Shown piece after piece: positions 1 to 8,093 of a stretch of DNA of 64,000 nt. Position 1 is the first letter of the stretch. Every line of letters begins with the position of its first letter. Under the pieces are notes generated by a model, which saw nothing but the letters and a program-made list of their open reading frames with translations, was not told the DNA's origin and did not search any database. Made by a program: the position numbers and the translations under genes. Source of the DNA: Owenweeksia sp963758205 (GTDB taxonomy: Bacteria > Bacteroidota > Bacteroidia > Flavobacteriales > Schleiferiaceae); contig CAVWUM010000006.1 of the NCBI GenBank assembly GCA_963758205.1, forward strand, positions 124,001 through 188,000, given 5' to 3'.

Positions 1-795
1 CGTGAGCAGACTGCTGGTACTTACACCAAACCCAGGTTTTTCACTACCCCTTTTTGTAGTGATAACCACAACGCCATTCGCTGCCCTGGAGCCATATAGG
101 GCGGCTGATCCCGGGCCCTTCAATATGGTCATGGAGGCAATATCATCCGGGTTGATTTCGGCAGCTCCATTACCAAAGTCAACTTCCTGCCCAGCGCCAT
201 TATTGGTAAGATCACTGGCAATAAGCTCATTACTGATGGGTACACCATCCACCACAAATAAAGGCTGATTACTACCGCCCAGAGAATTCTCTCCTCTAAT
301 TATAATGCGTGATGATGACCCCGGCCCTGAAGAACCATTGGTTACCTGTACTCCGGCAACCTGTCCGGCAAGGCTATTCACCACGTTGTTCATAGGTACA
401 TCGGTAAGCTGTTTGGCGTTCACTTCCGCTACGGATGAGCCCAGCGATTGCTTTTCGCGCTCAATACCCAGGGCTGTAACTACTACATCATCAAGCTGTT
501 CTGTGCTTTCGGTAAGAGTAATGGGAGTAGGCAAAGTTCCATTTGTAACAGCCACCTGCATGGTTTTAAATCCCAACGCAGAAATCTGCAACATGAAGTT
601 GGTGGACTCTGTTTCCAGTTTAAATAAACCTTCGCCATTGGTAACTGCATATATTTTGGTGCCTGCTTCGTTTACAGTAGCACCCGGTACAGGTTGGCCA
701 CTACCATCCAGCACGCGCGAGGTGTAGGTATTCATCTGCGCGAAGACGCTTAAGAAACATAATTGCAGAATTGCTAAGAAGTACAATTTTTTCAT
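1..795 (-). CDS. SusC/RagA-family TonB-dependent outer-membrane receptor, N-terminal part
   Basis: Reading the minus strand from the ATG at 793-795 gives 265 open codons that run off the left edge, so only the N-terminus is present. A signal peptide ending in VFAQ is followed by a CarboxypepD_reg-like domain (about residues 22-95), then a TonB plug domain with the SusC hallmarks TALGIEREKQSLG and, near the end, NGVVVITTKRG. Such receptors import ligands too large for porins across the outer membrane, powered by TonB/ExbBD and usually paired with a SusD lipoprotein, which would lie outside the window. It starts only 24 nt after the radical SAM gene stop on the same strand, so it is probably the outer-membrane step of the same uptake and salvage operon. 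The substrate is not shown by the sequence. Confidence 0.92.
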   Translation of the reverse strand, partial: MKKLYFLAILQLCFLSVFAQMNTYTSRVLDGSGQPVPGATVNEAGTKIYAVTNGEGLFKLETESTNFMLQISALGFKTMQVAVTNGTLPTPITLTESTEQLDDVVVTALGIEREKQSLGSSVAEVNAKQLTDVPMNNVVNSLAGQVAGVQVTNGSSGPGSSSRIIIRGENSLGGSNQPLFVVDGVPISNELIASDLTNNGAGQEVDFGNGAAEINPDDIASMTILKGPGSAALYGSRAANGVVVITTKRGSEKPGFGVSTSSLLT

Positions 796-819
796 TTACT
801 GATAATTAAGTGTTTGTTT

Positions 820-1833
820 TTAGGGATTAGATTTAGGGATACTAATGCGGCTCTCCATCTTTTGAGGGATGAACTGAGCCTCATCAATTTTTTGTTGTTT
901 TCTTTCTTTGAGTTCCTTTATGTCGTAGTGTTTTTTGAAAAACTCATCGCACCACAGGCATACGTTCTGAAGCTCCTGGCTGCGTTGTAGGGCGTACTCG
1001 CGGGATATTCCGATGCTTTCGCCCATGCTCCAGGCATCACCTTCGTTAAGTTTTTGCATTATTTCCGATTTTGAAGCTCTGGCCAGTATTTCCGAAACCT
1101 TGTCTTTTCGGGCATCTCCCAATGGTTCAATGGTATTCGGGCAGCAGGGGTTGATTTTCCAGAGTTGTATGGAGATTTCCTGAATGATATCGGCCTTGTC
1201 ATTTCCCAGAAAACCTATGGCCCCTGAGGTAATTGCACAGAAATTATGAAGCCCGTCCTTTTTCCAGATATCTTGATCCATGGCCCGACCTCTCGCCCAG
1301 TTGCCACCCAGCCACATGTCTTCGGTGGCTCCAAAGAAGCTATAGGTTCTTTCGGTTCTATTCTGGTTTTGAAGATCGCTATGAGTAAGGGCCGGCTGGC
1401 CAGGCACAAAGCTGATTCCTGCGGCTTCAAATAACTGGCTCAAAACCTCTTTGCGCTCCCCCTGCTTTTTGTGATAGCGGTCAATACTGGCTATCGAAAA
1501 TCGGTCGACTCCTTTCTCCAAAAGGGTTTCAAGAATTTTTGCCGTTAGGAGGTCACCGTTAAACTGTAAGGCAATAAAGAGTTTGTTGCCATATTTTTCC
1601 TTTAACCGATCCAGGATTTTGAAGAGCAATTTGCGCTCGGCCAGGGGCTCTCCTCCACTCAGGGTAAGTCTTTCCAGTTCATCGGGCAGGTTTTCTATAA
1701 CCGCCATGCAGTCTTCCTCACTCATTCTTTCTCCATGAGGCCCACTGCTATTGTAACAATGGTCGCAATAATCGTTACAGAGCTGGGTAAAAACCCAGTA
1801 AATACGTTCTATTCTATTAAAATCTTTATGCAT
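820..1833 (-). CDS. radical SAM enzyme with extra C-terminal cysteines
   Basis: 337 residues. The N-terminal CX3CX2C cluster motif is C19, C23, C26, and the SAM-binding GGE is at 60-62, so this is a radical SAM enzyme holding a 4Fe-4S cluster and generating a 5'-deoxyadenosyl radical. Further cysteines at 199, 230-231 and 292/295 (CLWC) suggest an auxiliary cluster, as in SPASM or twitch enzymes, but I do not recognise the exact subfamily. It sits 44 nt after the kinase gene and 24 nt before the SusC-like receptor, at the end of a run with a nucleoside hydrolase and an ABC importer. The pairing of an IUNH-type hydrolase with a radical SAM lyase recalls the QueK-QueL queuosine-salvage enzymes of Clostridioides difficile. 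That link is inference from context, not from a recognised signature. Confidence 0.85.
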   Translation of the reverse strand: MHKDFNRIERIYWVFTQLCNDYCDHCYNSSGPHGERMSEEDCMAVIENLPDELERLTLSGGEPLAERKLLFKILDRLKEKYGNKLFIALQFNGDLLTAKILETLLEKGVDRFSIASIDRYHKKQGERKEVLSQLFEAAGISFVPGQPALTHSDLQNQNRTERTYSFFGATEDMWLGGNWARGRAMDQDIWKKDGLHNFCAITSGAIGFLGNDKADIIQEISIQLWKINPCCPNTIEPLGDARKDKVSEILARASKSEIMQKLNEGDAWSMGESIGISREYALQRSQELQNVCLWCDEFFKKHYDIKELKERKQQKIDEAQFIPQKMESRISIPKSNP

Positions 1834-1877
1834 GAATTATCCAGTTTTATCAGTGCCTATCCGCTCAATCAGCGTCA

Positions 1878-2867
1878 TCAGCGTTCTATTAATACCGTTC
1901 GCGCTTCCTCCATCAGTTCTTTCCGCTTCTCCAAATCAATTTCCAGCGGAAGCTGCGCCAATCCCAGTATTCTTCTCAGTATTTCGGTTGCTGTAAATTT
2001 CTTTCTCAGTTTTTCATCCAGTTCTGCTTTCGCGCGATAGCGATCCAGTGCTTTACTAATCAGTTCTTCAGGCTGATCGGCCATTTTGAGGTGTGCTATG
2101 GTTACCCCGATTTCAAATTCAGCAGGGCCAAAAAAGCAGAACTCAGGATCGATAATGCGAACGCCCTCCTTGGTTTTGAGCCAACTACCCGGGAAGTAAT
2201 CGCCATGCAGTAGTTTGTCGCCATCGGCCAGGTACAGCTTTCCGATTTTTTCTACTTCAGCTTTGAGTTGCTCATCTTTTTTGTAAGGTTCAGCTACTTC
2301 CGCCAGCCCGGGCAGGATATCGTCCAGGTTCAGGCCGTTGTCATCCAGATAAGGGTACACAAACATGTGCTCATGGTTGAGCTCACGCATCTTGCGATTG
2401 TGAATCACTTTGGAAGCAGATTTAGCAGAAAAATTGGTGTGCAGCTCAGCAGCAAAATCTATGATTTCCATGAGCTCACCTTCCGGGATCGTTTTGCCAT
2501 TCTGGTACACATAGGTGTAATCCGAGCCAGCACCCAGGTCATCCATCACCATTACGCTATTTTCCTTATCCAGAGCAAGAATGTTGGGCATCATCGCTTT
2601 TAGCGAAGCCCTTTCACTGATCAATTCATAGAACTCCGCTTCGCGCAAAGCCCGTTCAGCAGGAGCCGCCACTTGTGGGTATTTCTCAACAAAATCACGA
2701 CTTTGTTTTACAATAAAAGTGCGGTGGCCTGTATCCACCCGCAGGGTGAAATTCATGTTCCCCTCGCCCGGTACCTCGGTGGACTTTATGGATTCATCCT
2801 CATTCAGCCAGCCCTGGGATTTCAGGTAGTTTTGGAGTTGGGTTTTGTCTGTGCTTAGTTTTTGCAT
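1878..2867 (-). CDS. methylthioribose-kinase-like phosphotransferase (APH/choline kinase fold)
   Basis: 329 residues from the ATG at 2867; a GTG 30 nt upstream is possible, but the ATG follows an A-rich stretch typical of Bacteroidota starts. The protein has a glycine-rich loop (GEGNMNF, 35-40), a lysine at FIVK, the catalytic-loop motif HGDYFPGS (221-228) and a metal motif DPEFCFFGP (240-248). The last two closely resemble the HGD..TGS and DPEFA.YGP motifs of 5-methylthioribose kinase (MtnK), which phosphorylates a ribose C1 hydroxyl. No mtnA or other methionine-salvage gene is nearby. The neighbour upstream in the transcript is a nucleoside hydrolase, so a free ribose or substituted ribose released by that enzyme is the natural candidate substrate. 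Substrate is inferred. Confidence 0.82.
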   Translation of the reverse strand: MQKLSTDKTQLQNYLKSQGWLNEDESIKSTEVPGEGNMNFTLRVDTGHRTFIVKQSRDFVEKYPQVAAPAERALREAEFYELISERASLKAMMPNILALDKENSVMVMDDLGAGSDYTYVYQNGKTIPEGELMEIIDFAAELHTNFSAKSASKVIHNRKMRELNHEHMFVYPYLDDNGLNLDDILPGLAEVAEPYKKDEQLKAEVEKIGKLYLADGDKLLHGDYFPGSWLKTKEGVRIIDPEFCFFGPAEFEIGVTIAHLKMADQPEELISKALDRYRAKAELDEKLRKKFTATEILRRILGLAQLPLEIDLEKRKELMEEARTVLIER

Positions 2868-2941
2868 TTTTTTTATAGCTCTCAGTCGATAGAACACAGT
2901 CTACAGAGTCATTTTCTGCCGACTATGGACTGTTGACTATT

Positions 2942-3856
2942 CTACTTTAATAAACTTTCCATCAACTTCTCATGATACCCCTCCACCACATCGTAGCAGT
3001 ACTTTACAGGCCAGCCGGTAGACTCATCACATAGCAGGTATTGCTTAAAATGATTTTGGTCAGAAACGGTGTCGTTCTGGTGAATTTCCAGGTGGGCGTT
3101 GATATCTTCGGAGATAATGTCTTTAGGTTCAATGATGTAGTGACTGGCGAGGACGTCAAAAGGGTTAAAACCCTCCGCACCCTGCTCAATCCATTGGTTT
3201 AGCCAGTTTTTGGATTCTTCGGCTATCCATTTGTTTCCTGCATCACTCGAGGCGGCCAGCTTGTCCAGGTCATTCTGATCTAACCAAACCTTATTCGAAA
3301 TCTCAAAAGGACAAAGGGTTACAGGCACCTCATGCTGAAACATCAGTTGGAAAGATTCCACATCCTTATCAAAATTGGCATCGCCTGCATGGCGACCTTT
3401 GTTACCAATAGCAAAATAGTCGGTTGCCTTTCTGCGGCCTGCTACTAGTACCACTTCTTCAATCTGGTTTTTAAGTTCCGGATAATTCAGCAACAGCAAG
3501 CCCACATTAGTAGCGGGCCCTATCGCCATAATGATCAGCTTTTGCTTTTTGAGGGCTTCCGCCAAAGCTTCAACAGCCTCGTTGGTTTCCACTTTTTGCA
3601 GGTCAATTCCCTTTGCTGCTCCCTTAAAAACAGGGATTTTTCCATCTGCAAACTCCTCGTTCATCTTCAGGCAAAGCTTATGGGCTTTTTCCAGGGTAGT
3701 ATTTCCAAACACGCTGCTCATCCCCACGATGTCCACATTGTCGGCTTTCATCAGTTGGAGAATGGCGTAGCCGTCATCTACATCGCAGTAGCCAGGGCGG
3801 TTTTCGCGTTGCATGCCTACGGAGAGGTCTGTGTCGATCCAAACTTTTTTGTTCAT
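2942..3856 (-). CDS. nucleoside hydrolase (inosine-uridine preferring type) with an inserted metal loop
   Basis: 304 residues. The family N-terminal calcium and ribose-binding motif is normally D-T-D-P-G-x-D-D. Here D8-T9-D10 is separated from D25-V-D27-D28 by a 14-residue insertion containing ENRPGYC. Other family features remain: AIGPATNV, the central NFDKD metal/ribose motif and CPFEISNKV. The enzyme would cleave an N-glycosidic bond to give a free base and ribose in the cytoplasm. It lies between an ABC importer ATPase (53 nt upstream) and a ribose-kinase-like gene (74 nt downstream), all on one strand, which supports a role in salvage of an imported nucleoside. The inserted loop lies at the active-site mouth in known structures and may change base preference, which is inference. 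Confidence 0.85.
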   Translation of the reverse strand: MNKKVWIDTDLSVGMQRENRPGYCDVDDGYAILQLMKADNVDIVGMSSVFGNTTLEKAHKLCLKMNEEFADGKIPVFKGAAKGIDLQKVETNEAVEALAEALKKQKLIIMAIGPATNVGLLLLNYPELKNQIEEVVLVAGRRKATDYFAIGNKGRHAGDANFDKDVESFQLMFQHEVPVTLCPFEISNKVWLDQNDLDKLAASSDAGNKWIAEESKNWLNQWIEQGAEGFNPFDVLASHYIIEPKDIISEDINAHLEIHQNDTVSDQNHFKQYLLCDESTGWPVKYCYDVVEGYHEKLMESLLK

Positions 3857-3870
3857 TGTTTATCTTTTAT

Positions 3871-3962
3871 GCCCCCTAAATCCCCCTAAGGGGGACTTGA
3901 GGTTTGTTCTACTTTAAAGTCTTTGCAAAATCAGGTTTAGCCCCCTTTGGGGGTTGGGGGCT
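3871..3962. repeat. two copies of a C/G-run palindromic intergenic repeat
   Basis: At 3871-3900 five or six C residues, a short AAT spacer and CCCCCTAAGGGGG form a small palindrome; at 3940-3962 CCCCCTTTGGGGG is followed by a second G run. Related blocks occur at 4697-4750 and 14825-14891. I know this type of G5/C5 element as a dispersed repeat of Bacteroidota intergenic regions. The second copy lies inside the 3' end of the ABC ATPase ORF, and the last dozen residues of that protein (PQPPKGAK and on) are translated from it. Confidence 0.7.
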
Positions 3963-4679
3963 CACCAATCCCTCCCAAAACCCGATTTCTTCCTGCACTC
4001 CTGTATTGGGGTCGCTTATAAATTCGTTTTTGTCTTTATACACTTTCAATTTTCCACTGCGCATAAATCCGATTTCATCGCCCATCAAAATGGCTTCTTT
4101 CAAATCGTGGGTTACAAAGAGTGAGGTAATGCTGAACTGCTCGGCAATTTTTTTGAAGAAGCCCTGCATCCTTTGGCGGGTACCCGCATCCAGGCTGCCA
4201 AAAGGCTCATCCAGCAACAGTAGTGAAGGGTTCGTAATAATCGCTCTGCCAAATGAAACCCGCTGCCTTTGTCCGCCCGAAAGCTGGTGCGGCATTTTAT
4301 TGGCCTGCCCGTTCAGTTCCAGGCTTTCGATCATTTCTCCAACTTTGGTTTTTATCTCGTCTTTAGGCAACTTCTTCAGACGTAAGCCGAAAGCAATATT
4401 TTCAAAAACATTCAGGTGTGGAAACAGCAAATCTTCCTGGTAGAGGTACACCACGCTGCGCTTTTCAGGCGATTTTTCATTGATATTTTCACCGTTTAGG
4501 GTAATGGTGCCCGCATCGGGTTTTTCTAGGCCTGCAATGATCTTCAGCATGGTGGTTTTTCCACAACCCGACTTTCCCAAAATGCTCAGGGTTTTATGAG
4601 CATCCAGCGAAAAGTTCAGGTCTTTAACTACCTGTTCTTGATGAAAGCTTTTGACGATATTTTGTACTTCTAAAAACAT
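3909..4679 (-). CDS. ABC transporter ATP-binding protein (YnjD-like)
   Basis: 256 residues. Walker A GKSGCGKT at 35-42, Q-loop YQEDL near 80, signature LSGGQRQR at 133-140, Walker B LLLLDEP at 153-159 and the switch H191 are all present, so the ATPase should be active. It belongs to the iron/thiamine/polyamine/YnjD-like importer class and would energise uptake through the two permeases encoded just upstream in the transcript. The last residues (about 240-256) are translated from the G-rich repeat at 3940-3962 and are unlikely to be conserved. Gap to the upstream permease is 71 nt and is filled by another copy of that repeat. Substrate cannot be read from the ATPase. Confidence 0.92.
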   Translation of the reverse strand: MFLEVQNIVKSFHQEQVVKDLNFSLDAHKTLSILGKSGCGKTTMLKIIAGLEKPDAGTITLNGENINEKSPEKRSVVYLYQEDLLFPHLNVFENIAFGLRLKKLPKDEIKTKVGEMIESLELNGQANKMPHQLSGGQRQRVSFGRAIITNPSLLLLDEPFGSLDAGTRQRMQGFFKKIAEQFSITSLFVTHDLKEAILMGDEIGFMRSGKLKVYKDKNEFISDPNTGVQEEIGFWEGLVSPQPPKGAKPDFAKTLK

Positions 4680-4696
4680 TTAATCACATTTCTTTT

Positions 4697-4750
4697 GGCC
4701 CCCTCACCCCCTAAGGGGGAACCGCGCTACCCCTTTGGGGGCTGGGGGGC
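4697..4750. repeat. C/G-run palindromic repeat, double copy
   Basis: Fills the gap between permease and ATPase genes: a CCCCCTAAGGGGG core, an AACCGCGCTA spacer and a CCCCTTTGGGGG core. It belongs to the same family as 3871-3962 and 14825-14891. A transcript through the operon would form two small GC-rich hairpins here, which could tune relative expression of permease and ATPase; that effect is inferred. Confidence 0.65.
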
Positions 4751-5521
4751 TTACAAGATTTTGTTAAACACGTACCTCTTATTGAGATACAGCAATACCA
4801 CGGGTGGAAAAATGAGCAAACAGCAGCTCAACGCCCCGTAGTAAAAATTGGCTTCCTTGATAAACAGAAATACTTTGATGGTAAGCGTCTGCACCTTGCC
4901 CACACCGATGATGGAGGTGAGTCCGTACTCAAACCAGGAGATCAAAAAGGTTTGGAAAAAGCAGATCAGCAACATGCCTTTGGCAATGGGTAGCAGCACT
5001 TTAAAAAACGTTTGCCTTTGATTCCCGCCAAGGGTGGATACCAGGTCTTCCAGACTTTTGGTACGCTCACTCCAAAAGCTACTGAAGAAAATCAGAGCGT
5101 AGGGAAAGGCAATCATAAACTGGGCAACGATCACTCCCGTGGCCTTCCCGAATAGCCCGAGTTTTAAAAAGAAGAAGCTCAAACACGCACCGAAAACCAC
5201 GGGCGCCAGGATGTATGGGAAATAGGTTAGTAAGGTCAGTGTGTTTTTCTTTGGGTGGTAGGACACCGTCCGGCTGATGAAAAATCCTGATAAGGTAGAA
5301 ACCGTGGCCACCGAAAGGGAAATCAGCACCGAAATCAAAAAACTTCCCAGTAAACCCGTTTCCGAACCAAATATGCGGCTCCAGTTTTTTAGTCCGAAAT
5401 AGGCAGGCAGTACATCCGGAAAGCGCCAATCCGAAGCCATAGAAAGCAATACCAGATACACGAAGGGAAAGAGTATCAGGAGGACGATGAGGGATAATAT
5501 GGTGGGTTTCCAGAGTTTCAT
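4751..5521 (-). CDS. ABC transporter permease, second subunit
   Basis: 256 residues from the ATG at 5521, chosen because the following residues begin the first membrane helix (KPTILSLIVLLILFPFVYL); 30 additional upstream codons are open but read through intergenic sequence. About six membrane segments are visible, and the cytoplasmic EAA-like loop SLEDLVSTLGGNQRQTFFKVLLP (about 165-187) contacts the ATPase. It belongs to the BPD_transp_1 family like YnjC and ThiP. In E. coli YnjC the two permease domains are fused; here they are separate genes, the partner being 6016-6879. A 494-nt repeat-rich gap separates them, unusual inside a transporter operon. Confidence 0.9.
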   Translation of the reverse strand: MKLWKPTILSLIVLLILFPFVYLVLLSMASDWRFPDVLPAYFGLKNWSRIFGSETGLLGSFLISVLISLSVATVSTLSGFFISRTVSYHPKKNTLTLLTYFPYILAPVVFGACLSFFFLKLGLFGKATGVIVAQFMIAFPYALIFFSSFWSERTKSLEDLVSTLGGNQRQTFFKVLLPIAKGMLLICFFQTFLISWFEYGLTSIIGVGKVQTLTIKVFLFIKEANFYYGALSCCLLIFPPVVLLYLNKRYVFNKIL

Positions 5522-6015
5522 AACTGTTTGTTCGTTTTTGGCTGAGTTACTCGCAAAAAACCATTCATTAATAGAGCTCGTGAGCTCGTCCTTCGTCCTC
5601 GGTTGACCCAAAAAGAACCAAAAAGGTCAAGGCTTCGCCCTTTCTCGGTTCTTCTCTTTACCATGTCTAAGTGCGGTCGGGTGATCTCCTCAATTCTTCG
5701 GAGCTTCCCGATCTTACTAAGCCTTGGTTTTGAATCAGCACCTCCAAAGGCCAAGGCCGATCCAAAATCACATCGCACTCTAGTAACCTCGATGTTCTCT
5801 GTGTCCTCTGTGGTGAATTGAAGGCGCCCTCCACCTCCGCCCTTCAGGCACCTCTACTTCGGCAAGCTCAGCACAGGCTGCCCGCGGAGGATATCCGTCA
5901 CAACTTATAAGTTCTACACCCTGAGCTGAGTTGAATTGCAACCTATGGCTCTCCGCGAACCTCTGCGTCTCTGTGGTGAAGTAACCCAATGCGATATTTC
6001 CTTTTACGGCACTCA
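5522..6015. repeat. 494-nt gene-free region with several dispersed repeats
   Basis: Lies between two permease genes of one ABC importer. At 5793-5820 and 5947-5982 are two copies of the short element whose translation gives the spurious peptides HRGHREHR and TTETQRFAE, which I know from many Bacteroidota and related genomes. At 5829-5892 is a CCACCTCCGCC...CGGAGG block related to the repeats at 13511-13616 and 18424-18495. Open frames here look like read-through of these repeats. I see no tRNA, no convincing promoter and no protein gene. Confidence 0.6.
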
Positions 6016-6879
6016 TCAATTCTCAACTATAGCTTCAGAGGTTTTACGTCTTTTTGAAAAAAGCAGAATGGCTGCAATAGACACGATGAACGTGTAGATC
6101 ACCGCCACTACATAGCCTTCGGATATTTTGGTGAGGTCATACTGCTTGATTTCACGAATGATCAGTACCGACAACATTTGCGGGGATTCCTGACCGAGGA
6201 TGAGTGGTATTTCGTAAGCGCCCAAAAGGTAAATGAAATACAGAACGATCAGCGTCCAGGTCTTGCGTAAAATGACAGGCAAACTTACCCGCCATGTAAT
6301 TTGAGCAGGTTTCGCGCCAAGGGAATACGCCAATCGCGACAGGTCTTCCACCCTCTCATTTTTATACACATTCAAAAACAAGAGCACAAAAAAGGGCATC
6401 ACCACCGTGATGAAAGTGAGAATGATGCCGATAGCAAACTGGTCATTCACCACATCCGGGAACTGCCGTGCTTCTTCAATCCAGCCCAATTTGTAGGTCA
6501 ATCTTGAGAAAAAACCGGCTTTGCTGAAAAGCTGAAAGGTGAAGAATGCCGCCACCACGCCAGGGATCGCCAGTGGCAGGTAAATCACAAATGACAAGAA
6601 TTTCTTATTGAGTTCCCTGGTAAACTTGAGCGCAATCCAAAGGGCTAACCCCACGGAGATCGCTACCGAAACGGCTGCAATGACCGCACTGTAGCCAAAA
6701 GATTTAAAAAACTCACCCGAAGATAGAACGGACTCCCAAAAACGGGTGGTGAAACCATCGTTTACCACACCCACTACACCAAAACTGTAGAGCAACGAAT
6801 AGATAAACGCAGCCGCAAACGGCACCACGCCTATCAACACAAAAAATAGCAGACCGATATTTGAATATTTACTTCTCAA
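6016..6879 (-). CDS. ABC transporter permease, first subunit
   Basis: 287 residues with six likely membrane helices, the first at residues 8-30. The loop LSRLAYSLGAKPAQITWRVSLP (about 184-205) is the EAA motif that docks the ATPase. It overlaps the 3' end of the binding-protein gene by 11 nt, indicating tight translational coupling. Together with 4751-5521 it forms the membrane channel of a YnjC/ThiP-type importer. The function of moving the ligand from periplasm to cytoplasm follows from the family; the ligand itself is unknown. Confidence 0.92.
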   Translation of the reverse strand: MRSKYSNIGLLFFVLIGVVPFAAAFIYSLLYSFGVVGVVNDGFTTRFWESVLSSGEFFKSFGYSAVIAAVSVAISVGLALWIALKFTRELNKKFLSFVIYLPLAIPGVVAAFFTFQLFSKAGFFSRLTYKLGWIEEARQFPDVVNDQFAIGIILTFITVVMPFFVLLFLNVYKNERVEDLSRLAYSLGAKPAQITWRVSLPVILRKTWTLIVLYFIYLLGAYEIPLILGQESPQMLSVLIIREIKQYDLTKISEGYVVAVIYTFIVSIAAILLFSKRRKTSEAIVEN

Positions 6880-8093
6880 TTACCTCGGTTCTAAAGTCTT
6901 CGTACAGGCGGATCATATATTCAGGGGCTGGCTCCTTGATAGCTTTCTTCGCCAGCTTTTCAGGATCGGGCGAATACTGTGGTTTGGGAGCGTTCCGGAA
7001 TTTCTGTTTCCACTCCTCAGGTAGGCGATCGGGATCCAGCACGGTGCGCGACTCGCGGCCATTTCGGGTAAGCTTTTCGTACTGCGCTTCAGGCGACATC
7101 AAAAAGTTGATGACCGCCATGGCGCCAGCTTTGTTGCCGCTGTTATAGGGTATGCCAAGGTAGTTGGCGTTCAGGATGGTGCCATTGTCCCAGGCATAGG
7201 CGCGGGTGGTTTTAGGGAAAAGCCCGTCACGAACTTTGTCTTCAATACCGCCTTCACTAAAGCCATATACCAGGTGCAGCTCACCCGTAGCAAACATCTG
7301 ATCCATCTTGGAGTGCTCTTTGGGGAAAGTGCTTCCTTCCTTCCAGAAATATTTTTTGTTGCGATTGATGTACTCCCAAAGCTGATTGGAAACGCGCTCG
7401 TATTTTTCCTCATCAAAATCGCCATCCAAACTGGTAGGCGAACCACCCAACTCGGCTAAAAAGCTCTTGAGCAAAGTCATCCCGGAGAAGTCGTTGGAAA
7501 TGGTAAAAGTGCCCGGGTTTTCTTTGAGGTAGGTTTCGAGCTCATCCAGATTACGTGGTGGGTTGGGGACTTTTGGCCGAATCATACACCAAAGCGTACT
7601 GGCCGATTCCCCAAGGTGCTTCCATGTAGTTTACAGGCTGCTGAAAGTCAATGCTGATAAATGGATTATCGAAATTGACATATTCGGCACTGGGTAGTTT
7701 CTTTACAAACGGTCCCCACAGCCCATCGATCTTGCGGAGTTGAAAAAAGGTTTCGCCATTAATCCAAACTACGTCCACCTGCCCATCTTCCACGCCTGCC
7801 TGCTTTTCACCCATCACCAGCTGCACTATTTCAGGGCCCTGGCCACCGCTGATCTCCAGGTCGATGTTGTAGAGTTCTTTAACCCGCGGCACCACATAAT
7901 TATTGATGTAGTCGTTGAGCGAAGCATTGCCCTGCCACATCATAAAATTGACGGTGGTGCCAGCCGATTGCTGCTCGATTTCGGGCCAGGTGGCTTCCGT
8001 AATTTGCGTTTCCTGTTTTGATGGGGTTGACTGACAAGCAACTACCGCAAACGCCAATAGCGTTGCGCCAAACAATTTTTTAATATAAAACAT
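6869..8093 (-). pseudogene. ABC transporter substrate-binding lipoprotein (YnjB-like), split by a +1 frameshift
   Basis: Two overlapping frames make one protein of about 407 residues. The first frame (from 8093) has a lipoprotein signal with C20 (VVAC), then a periplasmic binding domain with MMWQGNASLNDYIN and VDVVWINGETF, and stops just after YDSAK. The second frame resumes exactly with VPNPPRNLDELETYL and ends at 6869. Dropping one A from the four-A run at 7571-7574 restores YDSAK-VPNPP, the join expected in this COG4134 (YnjB) family. The rest is well conserved and the operon is intact, so a sequencing error is as likely as a real mutation. It overlaps the upstream transferase gene by 14 nt and the downstream permease by 11 nt. 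Confidence 0.85.

Noticed and set aside
2..727. Two long plus-strand ORFs at the left edge
   Set aside because: They are antisense to the SusC-like receptor, whose minus-strand translation has a signal peptide, plug motifs and family hallmarks.
5780..6019. 79-codon minus-strand ORF between the permease genes
   Set aside because: Its peptide (TTETQRFAE and HRGHREHR) is the well-known spurious translation of a dispersed DNA repeat.
7571..7574. Programmed ribosomal frameshifting in the binding-protein gene
   Set aside because: The required shift is +1, while the A-run context resembles -1 slippery sites, and no stimulatory structure is evident; mutation or error is simpler.
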